Shown: positions 27,721 to 36,347 of the stretch, piece after piece
Numbering within the stretch: the first letter of the stretch is position 1
Layout: each line of letters starts with the position of its first letter
NCBI GenBank assembly: GCA_022764505.1
Contig: JALEQJ010000004.1
Span: forward strand, 62,001 to 126,000
Direction of reading: 5' to 3'
Length of the DNA: 64,000 nt
Source of the DNA: Phocaeicola sp.
Lineage (GTDB): Bacteria > Bacteroidota > Bacteroidia > Bacteroidales > Bacteroidaceae
Position numbers and translations under genes: made by a program
The notes under the pieces: model-generated
Seen by the model: the letters and a program-made list of their open reading frames with translations, nothing else
What the model was told of the DNA's origin: nothing
Database searches by the model: none

Positions 27721-29021
27721 ATTATCAAGAAACTATCCAATACCTTTACGACAGTGCCCCTATGTTTCAACAGGTAGGGAGTAGTGCTTACAAAGAAGGA
27801 TTAAGCAATACGCACGCATTAGATGCATATTTGGGGCACCCACACCATCAGTTCCGTACCATACACGTAGGAGGAACCAATGGTAAAGGCTCTTGTTCAC
27901 ATACCTTGGCAGCAGTACTACAGTCTGCCGGCTACAGAGTAGGCTTATATACCTCTCCGCACCTCATAGACTTCAGAGAGCGCATCAAAGTGAATGGAGA
28001 AATGATTCCGGAACAATATGTGATAGATTTTGTAGCTACGCACAGAAACTTTTTTGAACCATTATTCCCCTCTTTCTTTGAGCTGACTACAGCCCTTGCT
28101 TTCCGATATTTTGCCGATGCAGGTGTAGACGTGGCGATTATAGAAGTGGGATTGGGAGGAAGATTGGACTGTACCAATATCATAGCACCGGCATTGAGCA
28201 TTATCACCAATATCAGTTTGGATCACACCCAATTCTTGGGAAAGACCTTAGCTGCCATAGCGCAAGAAAAAGCAGGTATTATCAAACCACAAACACCGGT
28301 TATTATAGGAGAATCTCACACAGAAACCCGCCCTGTTTTTGAGAAGACAGCACTTGCACAAAAAGCACCGGTTTTCTTTGCAGAAGATAAACCCATAGTA
28401 AAACAAGTGGTAAGAGAAGCGCAGACTGGAGTTTTACACTATGATACTACTCTATTCGGAGAAATCGTAGGAGAGCTTCGTGGCAACTATCAGATAAAAA
28501 ATACAAATACCATATTATGGGCTATAGCTCAGCTTTTGGAGGCTGGTTTTTCCATTCCGACAGAAGCTATCCGGAAAGGATTCTCAGAAGTATGTTCACT
28601 CACAGGACTAATGGGACGTTGGCAGATAATAGAACACCACCCACTTACCATTTGCGATACGGGACATAATATAGGAGGTATTACAGAACTTGTACAGCAA
28701 CTGCAAACTTTGCCTTGTGAACGTCTGCATATCATTATCGGTATGGTCAATGACAAGGATATCAGAGGTGTATTGTCCCTGCTACCACCTACAGCTACCT
28801 ACTATTTTACCCAAGCCTCTGTAGCACGCGCCTTGCCTGCACGAGAACTGGCAGAAATAGCCCAATCCTATCATCTGTATGGAAAAACGTACAATACGGT
28901 AGCAGAAGCCTACGAAGCAGCATTGTCTGTAGCAGAAGAAAAAGATGCCTTATTTATAGGTGGAAGTACATTTATTGTAGCAGATCTATTAAAATTTAAG
29001 GAAGAAGAAAGAAGAAAGTAA
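27717..29021 (+). CDS. folC: Bifunctional folylpolyglutamate/dihydrofolate synthase
   Basis: Adds glutamate to folates and, in the bifunctional form, makes dihydrofolate from dihydropteroate. From the ATG at 27717 it has 434 residues; this start overlaps the truA stop by 4 bp and is preferred to an earlier in-frame one at 27681 inside truA. The P-loop is [12 protein letters not shown] (~51-62), followed by the Mur-ligase-like [16 protein letters not shown] and a metal-binding block [11 protein letters not shown]. The second domain begins near residue 290 with [10 protein letters not shown] and CDTGHNIGG. It is the last gene of its operon. Confidence 0.95.
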   Translation: MNYQETIQYLYDSAPMFQQVGSSAYKEGLSNTHALDAYLGHPHHQFRTIHVGGTNGKGSCSHTLAAVLQSAGYRVGLYTSPHLIDFRERIKVNGEMIPEQYVIDFVATHRNFFEPLFPSFFELTTALAFRYFADAGVDVAIIEVGLGGRLDCTNIIAPALSIITNISLDHTQFLGKTLAAIAQEKAGIIKPQTPVIIGESHTETRPVFEKTALAQKAPVFFAEDKPIVKQVVREAQTGVLHYDTTLFGEIVGELRGNYQIKNTNTILWAIAQLLEAGFSIPTEAIRKGFSEVCSLTGLMGRWQIIEHHPLTICDTGHNIGGITELVQQLQTLPCERLHIIIGMVNDKDIRGVLSLLPPTATYYFTQASVARALPARELAEIAQSYHLYGKTYNTVAEAYEAALSVAEEKDALFIGGSTFIVADLLKFKEEERRK

Positions 29022-29033
29022 GACAGACAATAC

Positions 29034-29041
29034 TAACTTTG
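29034..29041 (+). promoter_or_regulatory. Predicted -7 box of serB
   Basis: TAACTTTG matches TAnnTTTG, 37 bp before the serB ATG at 29079 and 12 bp after the folC stop. Confidence 0.45.
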
Positions 29042-29078
29042 TAAAGAAGAAAAAGAAACAGAACTAAAAATAGAAATT

Positions 29079-30311
29079 ATGACGAATAATACAGAACTCA
29101 TATTGATACGTATCAGTGGGTTGGACCGTCCAGGTCTTACAGCATCTTTTACAGAAATTCTATCCAAATATGATGTAGACATTATGGATATAGGTCAAGC
29201 TGATATTCATCATACATTATCCTTAGGTATCCTCTTCAAGTGCGATGAAAGTGTTTCCGGAAACATTATGAAGGATCTGCTCTTCAAAGCTACAGAACTC
29301 GGGATACAAATCCAATTCTCACCTATTACCAAAGACGAATATAGTATATGGGTAAATGGACAAGGAAAGAACAGATATATTCTCACTATGCTGGGAAGAA
29401 AACTTACAGCCGAACAAATCTCCGGTGCCACTCGTATCTTGGCAGCACATAAGCTCAATATAGATGGTATCAAACGTCTTACGGGTCGTATTCCATTGGA
29501 AGAGGAAAAAGCGCAAACACGTGCTTGTATAGAATTTTCCGTGCGTGGTACACCAGATGATATAGAAGGACTCCGAGAAGAACTTATGGAACTGAGCCAC
29601 AATCTCGGCATAGACTTCTCACTCCAACAAGACAATATGTATCGCCGTATGCGTCGTGTTATCTGTTTTGATATGGATTCTACACTCATAGAAACAGAAG
29701 TGATAGACGAACTCGCTATGAAAGCCGGCGTAGGAGATGAAGTAAAAGCCATCACAGAAAGTGCGATGAGAGGAGAAATAGACTTCACAGAAAGTTTCCG
29801 TCAGCGTGTAGCTCTACTCAAAGGCTTAGATGTAAGTGTAATGAAAGAAATAGCAGAAAATCTGCCCATCACAGAAGGAGTAGAACGACTTATGTACGTA
29901 CTCAAAAGCTACGGCTATAAGGTGGCTATTCTATCTGGAGGATTTACCTACTTCGGCAATTATCTAAAAGAAAAATTCGGTTTAGATTATGTATATGCCA
30001 ATGAATTGGAAGTAGAAAACGGGAAACTCACAGGTAGATATATAGGAGATGTGGTAGACGGCAAACGCAAGGCAGAACTGCTCAGACTTATCGCACAAGT
30101 GGAAAAAGTGGATATTGCGCAGACCATCGCTGTGGGAGACGGAGCCAATGACTTACCTATGATAGGTATTGCCGGCTTAGGTATCGCTTTCCACGCAAAA
30201 CCCAAAGTAAAAGCCAATGCCAAACAATCTATCAATACTATAGGATTGGACGGCGTATTATACTTCTTGGGATTCAAGGATTCATACATAGACGAAAAAA
30301 ACAAATTCTAA
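29079..30311 (+). CDS. serB: Phosphoserine phosphatase with N-terminal ACT domains
   Basis: Last enzyme of serine synthesis, hydrolysing O-phosphoserine. It has 410 residues, longer than the E. coli enzyme because two ACT-like regions precede the catalytic part: ~4-80 (LILIRISGLDRPGLTASFTE) and ~95-175. The HAD domain starts near 190 with CFDMDSTLIETEVID (nucleophile and acid Asp), then SGGFTYFGNYLKEKFG (motif II) and VGDGANDLPMIGIAG (motif IV). The ACT domains suggest allosteric control by serine or another amino acid. It stands between folC and the helicase gene with gaps of 57 and 31 bp. Confidence 0.95.
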   Translation: MTNNTELILIRISGLDRPGLTASFTEILSKYDVDIMDIGQADIHHTLSLGILFKCDESVSGNIMKDLLFKATELGIQIQFSPITKDEYSIWVNGQGKNRYILTMLGRKLTAEQISGATRILAAHKLNIDGIKRLTGRIPLEEEKAQTRACIEFSVRGTPDDIEGLREELMELSHNLGIDFSLQQDNMYRRMRRVICFDMDSTLIETEVIDELAMKAGVGDEVKAITESAMRGEIDFTESFRQRVALLKGLDVSVMKEIAENLPITEGVERLMYVLKSYGYKVAILSGGFTYFGNYLKEKFGLDYVYANELEVENGKLTGRYIGDVVDGKRKAELLRLIAQVEKVDIAQTIAVGDGANDLPMIGIAGLGIAFHAKPKVKANAKQSINTIGLDGVLYFLGFKDSYIDEKNKF

Positions 30312-30342
30312 GCCACGCCCATACTTACCAAACAAACATTAG

Positions 30343-31578
30343 ATGAATTTTTACGACTTAGATTTAGAAGACAGCGTATTAGATGCCATAGATGCTATGA
30401 ACTTTAGCACCTGCACACCTATACAAGAGCAAACCATTCCTATCATCTTAGAAGGACATGACTTAATAGGGGTAGCACAAACAGGAACAGGTAAAACTGC
30501 CGCCTATTTACTCCCCGTAATCAATCAGCTAAGCAAGGGGAATCACCCCACAGATGCTATCAACTGTATTGTTATGTCCCCTACAAGAGAATTGGCACAA
30601 CAGATAGACCAACAAATGGAAGGCTTCTCTTATTTCCTCCCTATATCCAGTGTTGCGGTATATGGTGGAAACGATGGTATACGTTTTGAGCAAGAAAAAC
30701 GTAGCCTCAATATGGGCGCAGATGTAGTAATAGCCACACCGGGACGTTTATTGAGCCATATCAATTTAGGTTATGTAGACCTTTCTCGGGTATCTTTCTT
30801 CATTTTGGACGAAGCAGACAGAATGCTGGATATGGGCTTTTACGATGATATTCTTCAAATCGTAAAACTACTTCCCCCTACTTGTCAAACTATTATGTTC
30901 TCTGCCACTATGCCTACAAAGATTCAGCAGATGGCAAAGAAGATTCTGAAGAATCCCAAAGAAATCTCTTTGGCTGTTTCCAAGCCGGCAGAAAAAATCA
31001 TACAAACAGCTTATATCTGCTACGAAGCGCAAAAGATAGGCATTGTGAAATCTCTGTTTGCACAGAAAGAACCGGAACGAGTTATCGTTTTTGCCTCTTC
31101 AAAGCTCAAAGTAAAAGAAATAAGCAAAGTACTTAAGCAAGCACATAAAGCTGTAGGAGAAATGCACTCGGACTTAACACAGAGCGAGAGAGAACATATT
31201 ATGCACGAGTTCAAAAACGGGCGTATAGGTATGCTGATTGCTACAGACATCGTAGCACGTGGCATTGATATCGATGACATACGTCTGGTTATCAATTTTG
31301 ATGTTCCCAACGACAACGAAGACTATATCCACAGAATAGGAAGAACAGCCAGAGCCAACAATGATGGCTGTGCCATAACCTTCGTGAGTGAGAAAGAACA
31401 GACCAGATTCAAACAAATAGAGGATTTTTTGGAAAAAGAGATCTATAAGCTCCCCGTCCCCGAAGAATTGGGCGAAGCTCCGGCATACACCCCTGCCACA
31501 AGGAAATCTTTCTCTCCACGTTCCAAAGGCAAAAAGTTTTTCAAGAAAAAAACTCACTCTTCTACCTCTTCAAAATGA
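30343..31578 (+). CDS. DEAD-box ATP-dependent RNA helicase (RhlE-like)
   Basis: Cytoplasmic RNA helicase of 411 residues with all core motifs: Q motif FSTCTPIQEQTIP (~21-33), Walker A AQTGTGKT, PTRELAQQ, DEAD in FILDEADRMLDMGF, SAT in MFSATMP, and motif VI HRIGRTARA. A basic C-terminal tail rich in Lys and Ser (RKSFSPRSKGKKFFKKK) probably binds RNA. Such helicases act in ribosome assembly, RNA decay or cold adaptation. RhlE-like is the best guess; DbpA or CsdA subtypes cannot be excluded. Its stop overlaps the next start by 4 bp. Confidence 0.93.
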   Translation: MNFYDLDLEDSVLDAIDAMNFSTCTPIQEQTIPIILEGHDLIGVAQTGTGKTAAYLLPVINQLSKGNHPTDAINCIVMSPTRELAQQIDQQMEGFSYFLPISSVAVYGGNDGIRFEQEKRSLNMGADVVIATPGRLLSHINLGYVDLSRVSFFILDEADRMLDMGFYDDILQIVKLLPPTCQTIMFSATMPTKIQQMAKKILKNPKEISLAVSKPAEKIIQTAYICYEAQKIGIVKSLFAQKEPERVIVFASSKLKVKEISKVLKQAHKAVGEMHSDLTQSEREHIMHEFKNGRIGMLIATDIVARGIDIDDIRLVINFDVPNDNEDYIHRIGRTARANNDGCAITFVSEKEQTRFKQIEDFLEKEIYKLPVPEELGEAPAYTPATRKSFSPRSKGKKFFKKKTHSSTSSK

Positions 31579-31925
31579 ATATAGAGAAAGTCTTACAAAT
31601 ACCCTTCTCTACAATTTATCCTCTCTATTTGCAAAAAGCAGAAAGAAAAGGACGTACACAGCAGGAGGTGAATACCATTATCTCTTGGCTTACCGGCTAC
31701 GATACCACTACCCTGCAACAACAAATAACGCAAGTCGTGAGCTTAGAACAGTTTTTCCAAGAAGCGCCACAATGGCAAAACAAAGCCTCGCTGATAAAAG
31801 GAAGTATTTGTGGCTACAAAGTGGAAGAAATAAAAGACGAAATGATGTGGAAAATTCGTTGTTTAGATAAACTTATAGATGAACTTGCAAAAGGTAAGAG
31901 CTTAGAAAAAATTCTCCGAGCATAA
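31575..31925 (+). CDS. DUF2200 family protein
   Basis: Small cytoplasmic protein of 116 residues matching the DUF2200 pattern: an opening block FSTIYPLYLQKAERKGRT, TIISWLTGYD near residue 35, and a C-terminal region with IRCLDKLIDELAKGK. The family is widespread in bacteria, of unknown function, and mostly helical. The start codon overlaps the helicase stop (ATGA), so the two are translationally coupled, and the cyclophilin gene follows after 18 bp. Confidence 0.85.
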   Translation: MNIEKVLQIPFSTIYPLYLQKAERKGRTQQEVNTIISWLTGYDTTTLQQQITQVVSLEQFFQEAPQWQNKASLIKGSICGYKVEEIKDEMMWKIRCLDKLIDELAKGKSLEKILRA

Positions 31926-31943
31926 ACAAAATCACATACCAAT

Positions 31944-32777
31944 ATGAAAACTTATTCAATCATTGTGATGCTGGCTACTCTATTCATAGCCTGCACACAC
32001 AAAGTAAACTCAAATAATATGAAAGAAACAAACGAAACACAGGTAATCATAGAAACCACAGAGGGTAATATCATTGTGAAACTCTATGATGAAACACCGC
32101 TACACAAAGAAAACTTCTTAAAACTCGTAAAAGAAGGTGCTTACGATAGCACACTTTTCCACCGTGTCATCAAGAATTTTATGATACAAGCAGGAGATCC
32201 ACAAAGCAAAAACGCTTCGGACACAGCTACACTGGGTGGAGGAGATGTAGGTTATACCATTCCAGCAGAAATTGTACCTGCGCTTTACCATAAACAAGGA
32301 GCATTAGCCGCCGCCAGAATGGGAGATGATGTAAACCCACAGCGTGCCTCTTCCGGTTGCCAATTCTATATTGTAACAGGAAAAGTCTTTACAGAAGCAC
32401 AACTTACCAACTTAGAAAATCGTATGAATGAGGCTCTACGTGATACTATATTCAATAGACTCGTAACACCACACAGAAAAGAAATTCTTCTTATGCGCAA
32501 AGAAGGAGATCAAGCAGGACTTATGCAACTACAAGATTCATTAGAAGCAGAAGCCAGAAGAATCGTAGCAGAAAAACCTGCTGTAAAATTCACTGCCGAA
32601 CAAAGAAAAACCTACACTACACAAGGAGGTACTCCACACTTAGATGGTGCTTACACTGTCTTTGGCGAAGTAGTGAGTGGATTGGACATAGCACTTAAAA
32701 TAGCCGAGGTAGAAACCGGCGTAGCAGACAGACCGAAGAAAGACGTACGCATTCTCAAGGCTACAGTGAAAGAATAA
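31944..32777 (+). CDS. Cyclophilin-type peptidyl-prolyl isomerase, lipoprotein
   Basis: Envelope-located proline isomerase of 277 residues that helps fold exported proteins. The signal peptide ends in a lipobox (LFIAC, Cys17). The cyclophilin core is seen in TLFHRVIKNFMIQAGDP (~70-86), ASSGCQFYIVTGK and VFGEVVSGLDIALKI near the C-terminus. An insertion of ~75 residues (charged and helical, ~155-230) splits the core between the substrate loop and the last strands; a similar insert is common in Bacteroidota homologues as I recall. It ends 2 bp before the M16 peptidase gene. Confidence 0.92.
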   Translation: MKTYSIIVMLATLFIACTHKVNSNNMKETNETQVIIETTEGNIIVKLYDETPLHKENFLKLVKEGAYDSTLFHRVIKNFMIQAGDPQSKNASDTATLGGGDVGYTIPAEIVPALYHKQGALAAARMGDDVNPQRASSGCQFYIVTGKVFTEAQLTNLENRMNEALRDTIFNRLVTPHRKEILLMRKEGDQAGLMQLQDSLEAEARRIVAEKPAVKFTAEQRKTYTTQGGTPHLDGAYTVFGEVVSGLDIALKIAEVETGVADRPKKDVRILKATVKE

Positions 32778-32779
32778 AA

Positions 32780-34018
32780 ATGATTCAAATCAATAAATAT
32801 ACCCTCTCCAATGGGCTACGCATAGTACACCACGAAGACCTCTCTACACAAATGGTGGCTATAAACATAGCTTACAATGTAGGAGCCAGAGATGAAGACG
32901 CTTCGCATACAGGATTTGCTCATCTATTTGAACATCTTATGTTTTGTGGCTCTCTTCATATTCCAGAATACGATGTTGCCATACAAGAAGCAGGAGGAGA
33001 AAACAATGCGTGGACAAGCAACGATCTGACCAATTACTACTTAACCCTCCCCTATCCAAATGCAGAAATTGGCTTTTGGTTAGAAAGCGACCGTATGTTA
33101 GGCTTGGACTTTGAGGGACGAGGCTTGGAGGTACAACGCCAAGTAGTGATGGAGGAGTTCAGACAAAGAAGCCTCAATCAGCCGTATGGCGACTTAAATC
33201 ACCTAATTCGTAATTTGGCTTATCGGGTGCACCCTTATAAATGGCCTACCATTGGTTTGGAATTGGCGCACATAGAAAAAGCGACGAAAGAAGAGGTAAA
33301 ATCATTCTTTTATCGGTTCTACGCTCCCAATAATGCGATATTGGCTGTAACAGGAAGGATTTCGTTTCAAGAAACCATCAGACTGGCAGAAAAGTGGTTC
33401 GGAGATATTCCTGCAAGAGAAGTAAAAATTCGCCGGTTGCCTATAGAACCATTACAAACAGAGCAACGCAGGAAAACAGTAGAGCGAAATGTACCGGCTC
33501 ATATGCTTTATATGGCATTCAAGATGGGAGGAAGAACAGACATAGATTATTATCCATCTGATATGCTCAGCGATTTACTGTCCAATGGTTCCTCATCTCG
33601 CCTCATTCAGCGATTGGTCAAAGAAAAGAAACTCTTCTCTTCTATAGATGCACACATTGATGGCAGTATAGATCCCGGATTATTCCACATAACAGGAAGA
33701 CTCGCAGAAAACATCTCTTTTCAAGAAGCAGAAGAGGCTATATGGCAAGAATTAAAGAACTTACAAGAAAATCTTGTAGAAGATTTCGAATTAGAGAAAA
33801 TAAAAAACAAATACGAGAGTCAGCAGATTTTCAATAGAATGAGCTACCTCAACGTGGCTACGGACTTGGCATACTATGAACTAATAGGAGATGCTGAGCT
33901 TATCAACACAGAAGTAGAATGCTATAGGAGTGTAAGCAAAGAAAACATACGAGCGGTTGCCCAAAAGCTTTTTGCTCCACAGAACAGCAATATCATTCAT
34001 TATTATGCAAAACAATGA
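32780..34018 (+). CDS. M16 family zinc metallopeptidase
   Basis: Pitrilysin/processing-peptidase-like enzyme of 412 residues. The inverted zinc motif HxxEH is intact as HLFEH (residues 48-52), with downstream Glu residues in QVVMEEFRQR as candidates for the third ligand. Two M16 domains (~10-170 and ~185-400) are present, which is the short single-chain form that dimerises. No signal peptide is evident, so it is probably cytoplasmic or periplasmic by another route. It follows the cyclophilin by 2 bp, and its stop overlaps the MATE gene by 4 bp. Confidence 0.92.
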   Translation: MIQINKYTLSNGLRIVHHEDLSTQMVAINIAYNVGARDEDASHTGFAHLFEHLMFCGSLHIPEYDVAIQEAGGENNAWTSNDLTNYYLTLPYPNAEIGFWLESDRMLGLDFEGRGLEVQRQVVMEEFRQRSLNQPYGDLNHLIRNLAYRVHPYKWPTIGLELAHIEKATKEEVKSFFYRFYAPNNAILAVTGRISFQETIRLAEKWFGDIPAREVKIRRLPIEPLQTEQRRKTVERNVPAHMLYMAFKMGGRTDIDYYPSDMLSDLLSNGSSSRLIQRLVKEKKLFSSIDAHIDGSIDPGLFHITGRLAENISFQEAEEAIWQELKNLQENLVEDFELEKIKNKYESQQIFNRMSYLNVATDLAYYELIGDAELINTEVECYRSVSKENIRAVAQKLFAPQNSNIIHYYAKQ

Positions 34019-35373
34019 TTACTACATATCCACAACATTATAAAAGATTACTACAAATAGGTATTCCTATTGTGATAGGACAGATAGGAATGATAATATT
34101 GGGGTTTGCAGATACCCTTATGATAGGCTGGTATGGCAAAAACGAATTGGCAGCAGCCGGATTTGTGAATAATATGTTCAATATAGGCATCATCTTTGCT
34201 ACGGGTTTCTCCTACGGGCTTACTCCCATTGTAGGCAGCGCTTATGGACAAGGAGAAAAAAAGATGATAAGCAGTGCTTTGAGAAACAGTTTATATGCCA
34301 ATATGATTATAGCTGTTTTTCTTTGCTTACTCTTCGGGATACTCTACCTCAACATAGGAGCATTAGGGCAACCGGAAGAACTACTCCCACTCATACGCCC
34401 CTACTTCTTAGTATTATTGGCATCTATTCCTTTTATTTTATTCTTCAATGCGTTCAAACAGTTTGCAGATGGTATCACAGATACAAAGATTCCTATGTGG
34501 ATACTCTTAGGAGGGAATGCATTCAATATTATATTCAATTACCTGCTCATTTATGGTAAATGGGGCTTTCCGGAATGGGGTTTATTAGGTGCAGGAGTAG
34601 CTACATTGGGTTCTCGCATACTTATGTGTGTTATGGCAGTGATAGTTTTTCATACATCACGATATAAAGAATATAGCCGTAACTTTTGGAGTTCTGTTTT
34701 TGACAAAGCCATCTTCACCAGATTGAATAAGTTAGGGTGGTCTGTGGGATTGCAAATGGGAATGGAATCTGCCGCCTTCAATTTGAGTACCCTTATGATA
34801 GGCTGGTTAGGAGTAAATGCATTGGCAGCCAATCAGATTATGCTCACTATTTCGCAAGTAACTTTTATGATGTATTATGGTATGGGTGCAGCCGTATCTG
34901 TACAAACCAGCTATTATTACGGCAGTGCTAAGGTAAAAGAAACAAGAGAAGTAGCTATGGCAGGATTCCACATCATACTGCTGATGATTGTAATAGCTAT
35001 CATACCACTCTTCTCACTGAGAGAACAAATAGGTTCACTTTTCACAAACGATGCAGACGTAATACAGATGGTTTCTTACCTCATCTTCCCCTTTGTCGTT
35101 TATCAGATAGGAGACGGATTACAAATTATATATGCCAATGCACTTAGAGGTATAGCCGATGTAAAGAAGATTATAGTCCACGCATTCATTGCTTTCTTTA
35201 TGGTATCTCTTCCTCTCGGTTATTTCTTCGGCTTCATCTTAGAAGGAGGAATTACGGGAGTATGGATGGCTTACCCCATAGGACTGAGCTGTGCCGGCAT
35301 ATTGTTCTACAACAGATTCAGAAAAACTACAGAACAAACCTTGAAAAAAGACATCACCTCTTCTATTTCTTAA
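34015..35373 (+). CDS. MATE family efflux transporter
   Basis: Inner-membrane multidrug/toxin extrusion pump of 452 residues with twelve hydrophobic segments in two homologous halves. The opening block RLLQIGIPIVIGQIGMIILG, followed by FADTLMIGWYG, is typical of MATE proteins; the second half begins near residue 235 at KLGWSVGLQMGMESAAF. It would drive export of cationic compounds with sodium or protons. The substrate is unknown. It overlaps the M16 peptidase gene by 4 bp and is followed after 3 bp by the DUF3109 gene. Confidence 0.93.
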   Translation: MITTYPQHYKRLLQIGIPIVIGQIGMIILGFADTLMIGWYGKNELAAAGFVNNMFNIGIIFATGFSYGLTPIVGSAYGQGEKKMISSALRNSLYANMIIAVFLCLLFGILYLNIGALGQPEELLPLIRPYFLVLLASIPFILFFNAFKQFADGITDTKIPMWILLGGNAFNIIFNYLLIYGKWGFPEWGLLGAGVATLGSRILMCVMAVIVFHTSRYKEYSRNFWSSVFDKAIFTRLNKLGWSVGLQMGMESAAFNLSTLMIGWLGVNALAANQIMLTISQVTFMMYYGMGAAVSVQTSYYYGSAKVKETREVAMAGFHIILLMIVIAIIPLFSLREQIGSLFTNDADVIQMVSYLIFPFVVYQIGDGLQIIYANALRGIADVKKIIVHAFIAFFMVSLPLGYFFGFILEGGITGVWMAYPIGLSCAGILFYNRFRKTTEQTLKKDITSSIS

Positions 35374-35376
35374 TAT

Positions 35377-35961
35377 ATGATACAAATAGACGATGTAATA
35401 GTACACTTAGATGTGCTGAAAGAAGAGTTTCTTTGCGATTTGTCTTCCTGTAAAGGAGCGTGCTGTATAGAAGGAGATGCAGGTGCGCCTGTCTCCGCAG
35501 CCGAAATAGAAAAAATAGAAGCACTACTTCCTACCATTTGGGAAGATCTTTCGGAAAAAGCCAAGCAAGAAATAGAGAAAAATGGCGTAGCCTACATAGA
35601 CGAAGAAGGAGACTTGGTTACAACCATCATCAATGGAAAAGATTGTGCTTTCACTTATTACGACGAATCAGGAAACTGCTTTTGTGCTATAGAGAAAGCC
35701 TATAGAGAAGGAAAAACAGACTTCTACAAGCCCATTTCTTGCCATCTATATCCTATACGCGTAGGGGATTACGGCGTGTACAAGGCACTGAATTACCATA
35801 AATGGGATATTTGCCAATGCGCCAGAAAACTGGGGAAAGAAAAGAAAGTACGAGTATATCAATTCTTGAAAGATCCTCTCATCAGACTCTTTGGAGAAAC
35901 ATGGTACACCGAACTTGAGGAGGTGGCAGAAGAACTCAAGAAACAGAATATCATAAAGTAA
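35377..35961 (+). CDS. DUF3109 family cysteine-rich protein
   Basis: Cytoplasmic protein of 194 residues with conserved cysteines: CDLSSCKGACC near 21-31, a pair in GNCFCAIEKA near 108, SCHLYPIR near 126 and CQCARKL near 150. The set resembles the CxxxCxxCC-type zinc or iron-sulfur sites of YkgJ-like proteins, to which DUF3109 is related. Function unknown. It ends a run of five tightly packed genes (from DUF2200) and is followed by the terminator at 35980-36010. Confidence 0.85.
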   Translation: MIQIDDVIVHLDVLKEEFLCDLSSCKGACCIEGDAGAPVSAAEIEKIEALLPTIWEDLSEKAKQEIEKNGVAYIDEEGDLVTTIINGKDCAFTYYDESGNCFCAIEKAYREGKTDFYKPISCHLYPIRVGDYGVYKALNYHKWDICQCARKLGKEKKVRVYQFLKDPLIRLFGETWYTELEEVAEELKKQNIIK

Positions 35962-35979
35962 ATATAGCCATAGGAAGAG

Positions 35980-36010
35980 AAAGGACAGGAAAAAGAAACT
36001 GTCCTTTTTT
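35980..36010 (+). terminator. Terminator after DUF3109 gene
   Basis: Inverted repeat AAAGGACAG (35980-35988) and CTGTCCTTT (35999-36007) followed by a T-run, 18 bp after the stop codon. Confidence 0.85.
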
Positions 36011-36090
36011 CTTACCTTATATGACCCATCATCTACAAGCTACCTTCCCAAGTAATAACGGATAACTTACAAAGTCTGTTCCCCACTATG

Positions 36091-36145
36091 GTTTATGTAA
36101 ACTTCAATGCAAGTTTATATAAACCGCAGTATGAAACAGGTAAAC
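36091..36145. repeat. 22-bp-pitch palindrome array, GTTTATATAAAC type (site 3)
   Basis: Palindromes begin at 36091 (GTTTATGTAAAC), 36113 (GTTTATATAAAC) and, degenerate, 36134 (AAACAGGTAAAC), 22 and 21 bp apart, with spacers TTCAATGCAA and CGCAGTATG. No clear terminal inverted repeats surround it, unlike the copies at 25103 and 47509. It lies between the DUF3109 terminator and the aspA promoter in a 386-bp gap; the rest of the gap holds nothing else recognised. Confidence 0.8.
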
Positions 36146-36286
36146 TTCGGTGCAAAAATAAAGATGATAGCATATCTCTTGCATAGAGGTAGATTCCCCT
36201 CTCCCATTTCCACCTTAAGCTTATAAAAAGCAGAAACTAAGATATTTCCATCTTTTCTATCATTTTGATAGAAAAGTCTATGCTTT

Positions 36287-36318
36287 TTTGGTTGTAATAG
36301 GTCTTATTTGTAGATTTG
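36287..36318 (+). promoter_or_regulatory. Predicted promoter of aspA
   Basis: A near-ideal Bacteroidota promoter: -33 TTTG (36287-36290), a 20-bp spacer and -7 TAGATTTG (36311-36318), about 29 bp before the ATG at 36348. Confidence 0.75.
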
Positions 36319-36347
36319 CGCCATAAACAACCTTAATAAAAAGAAAT

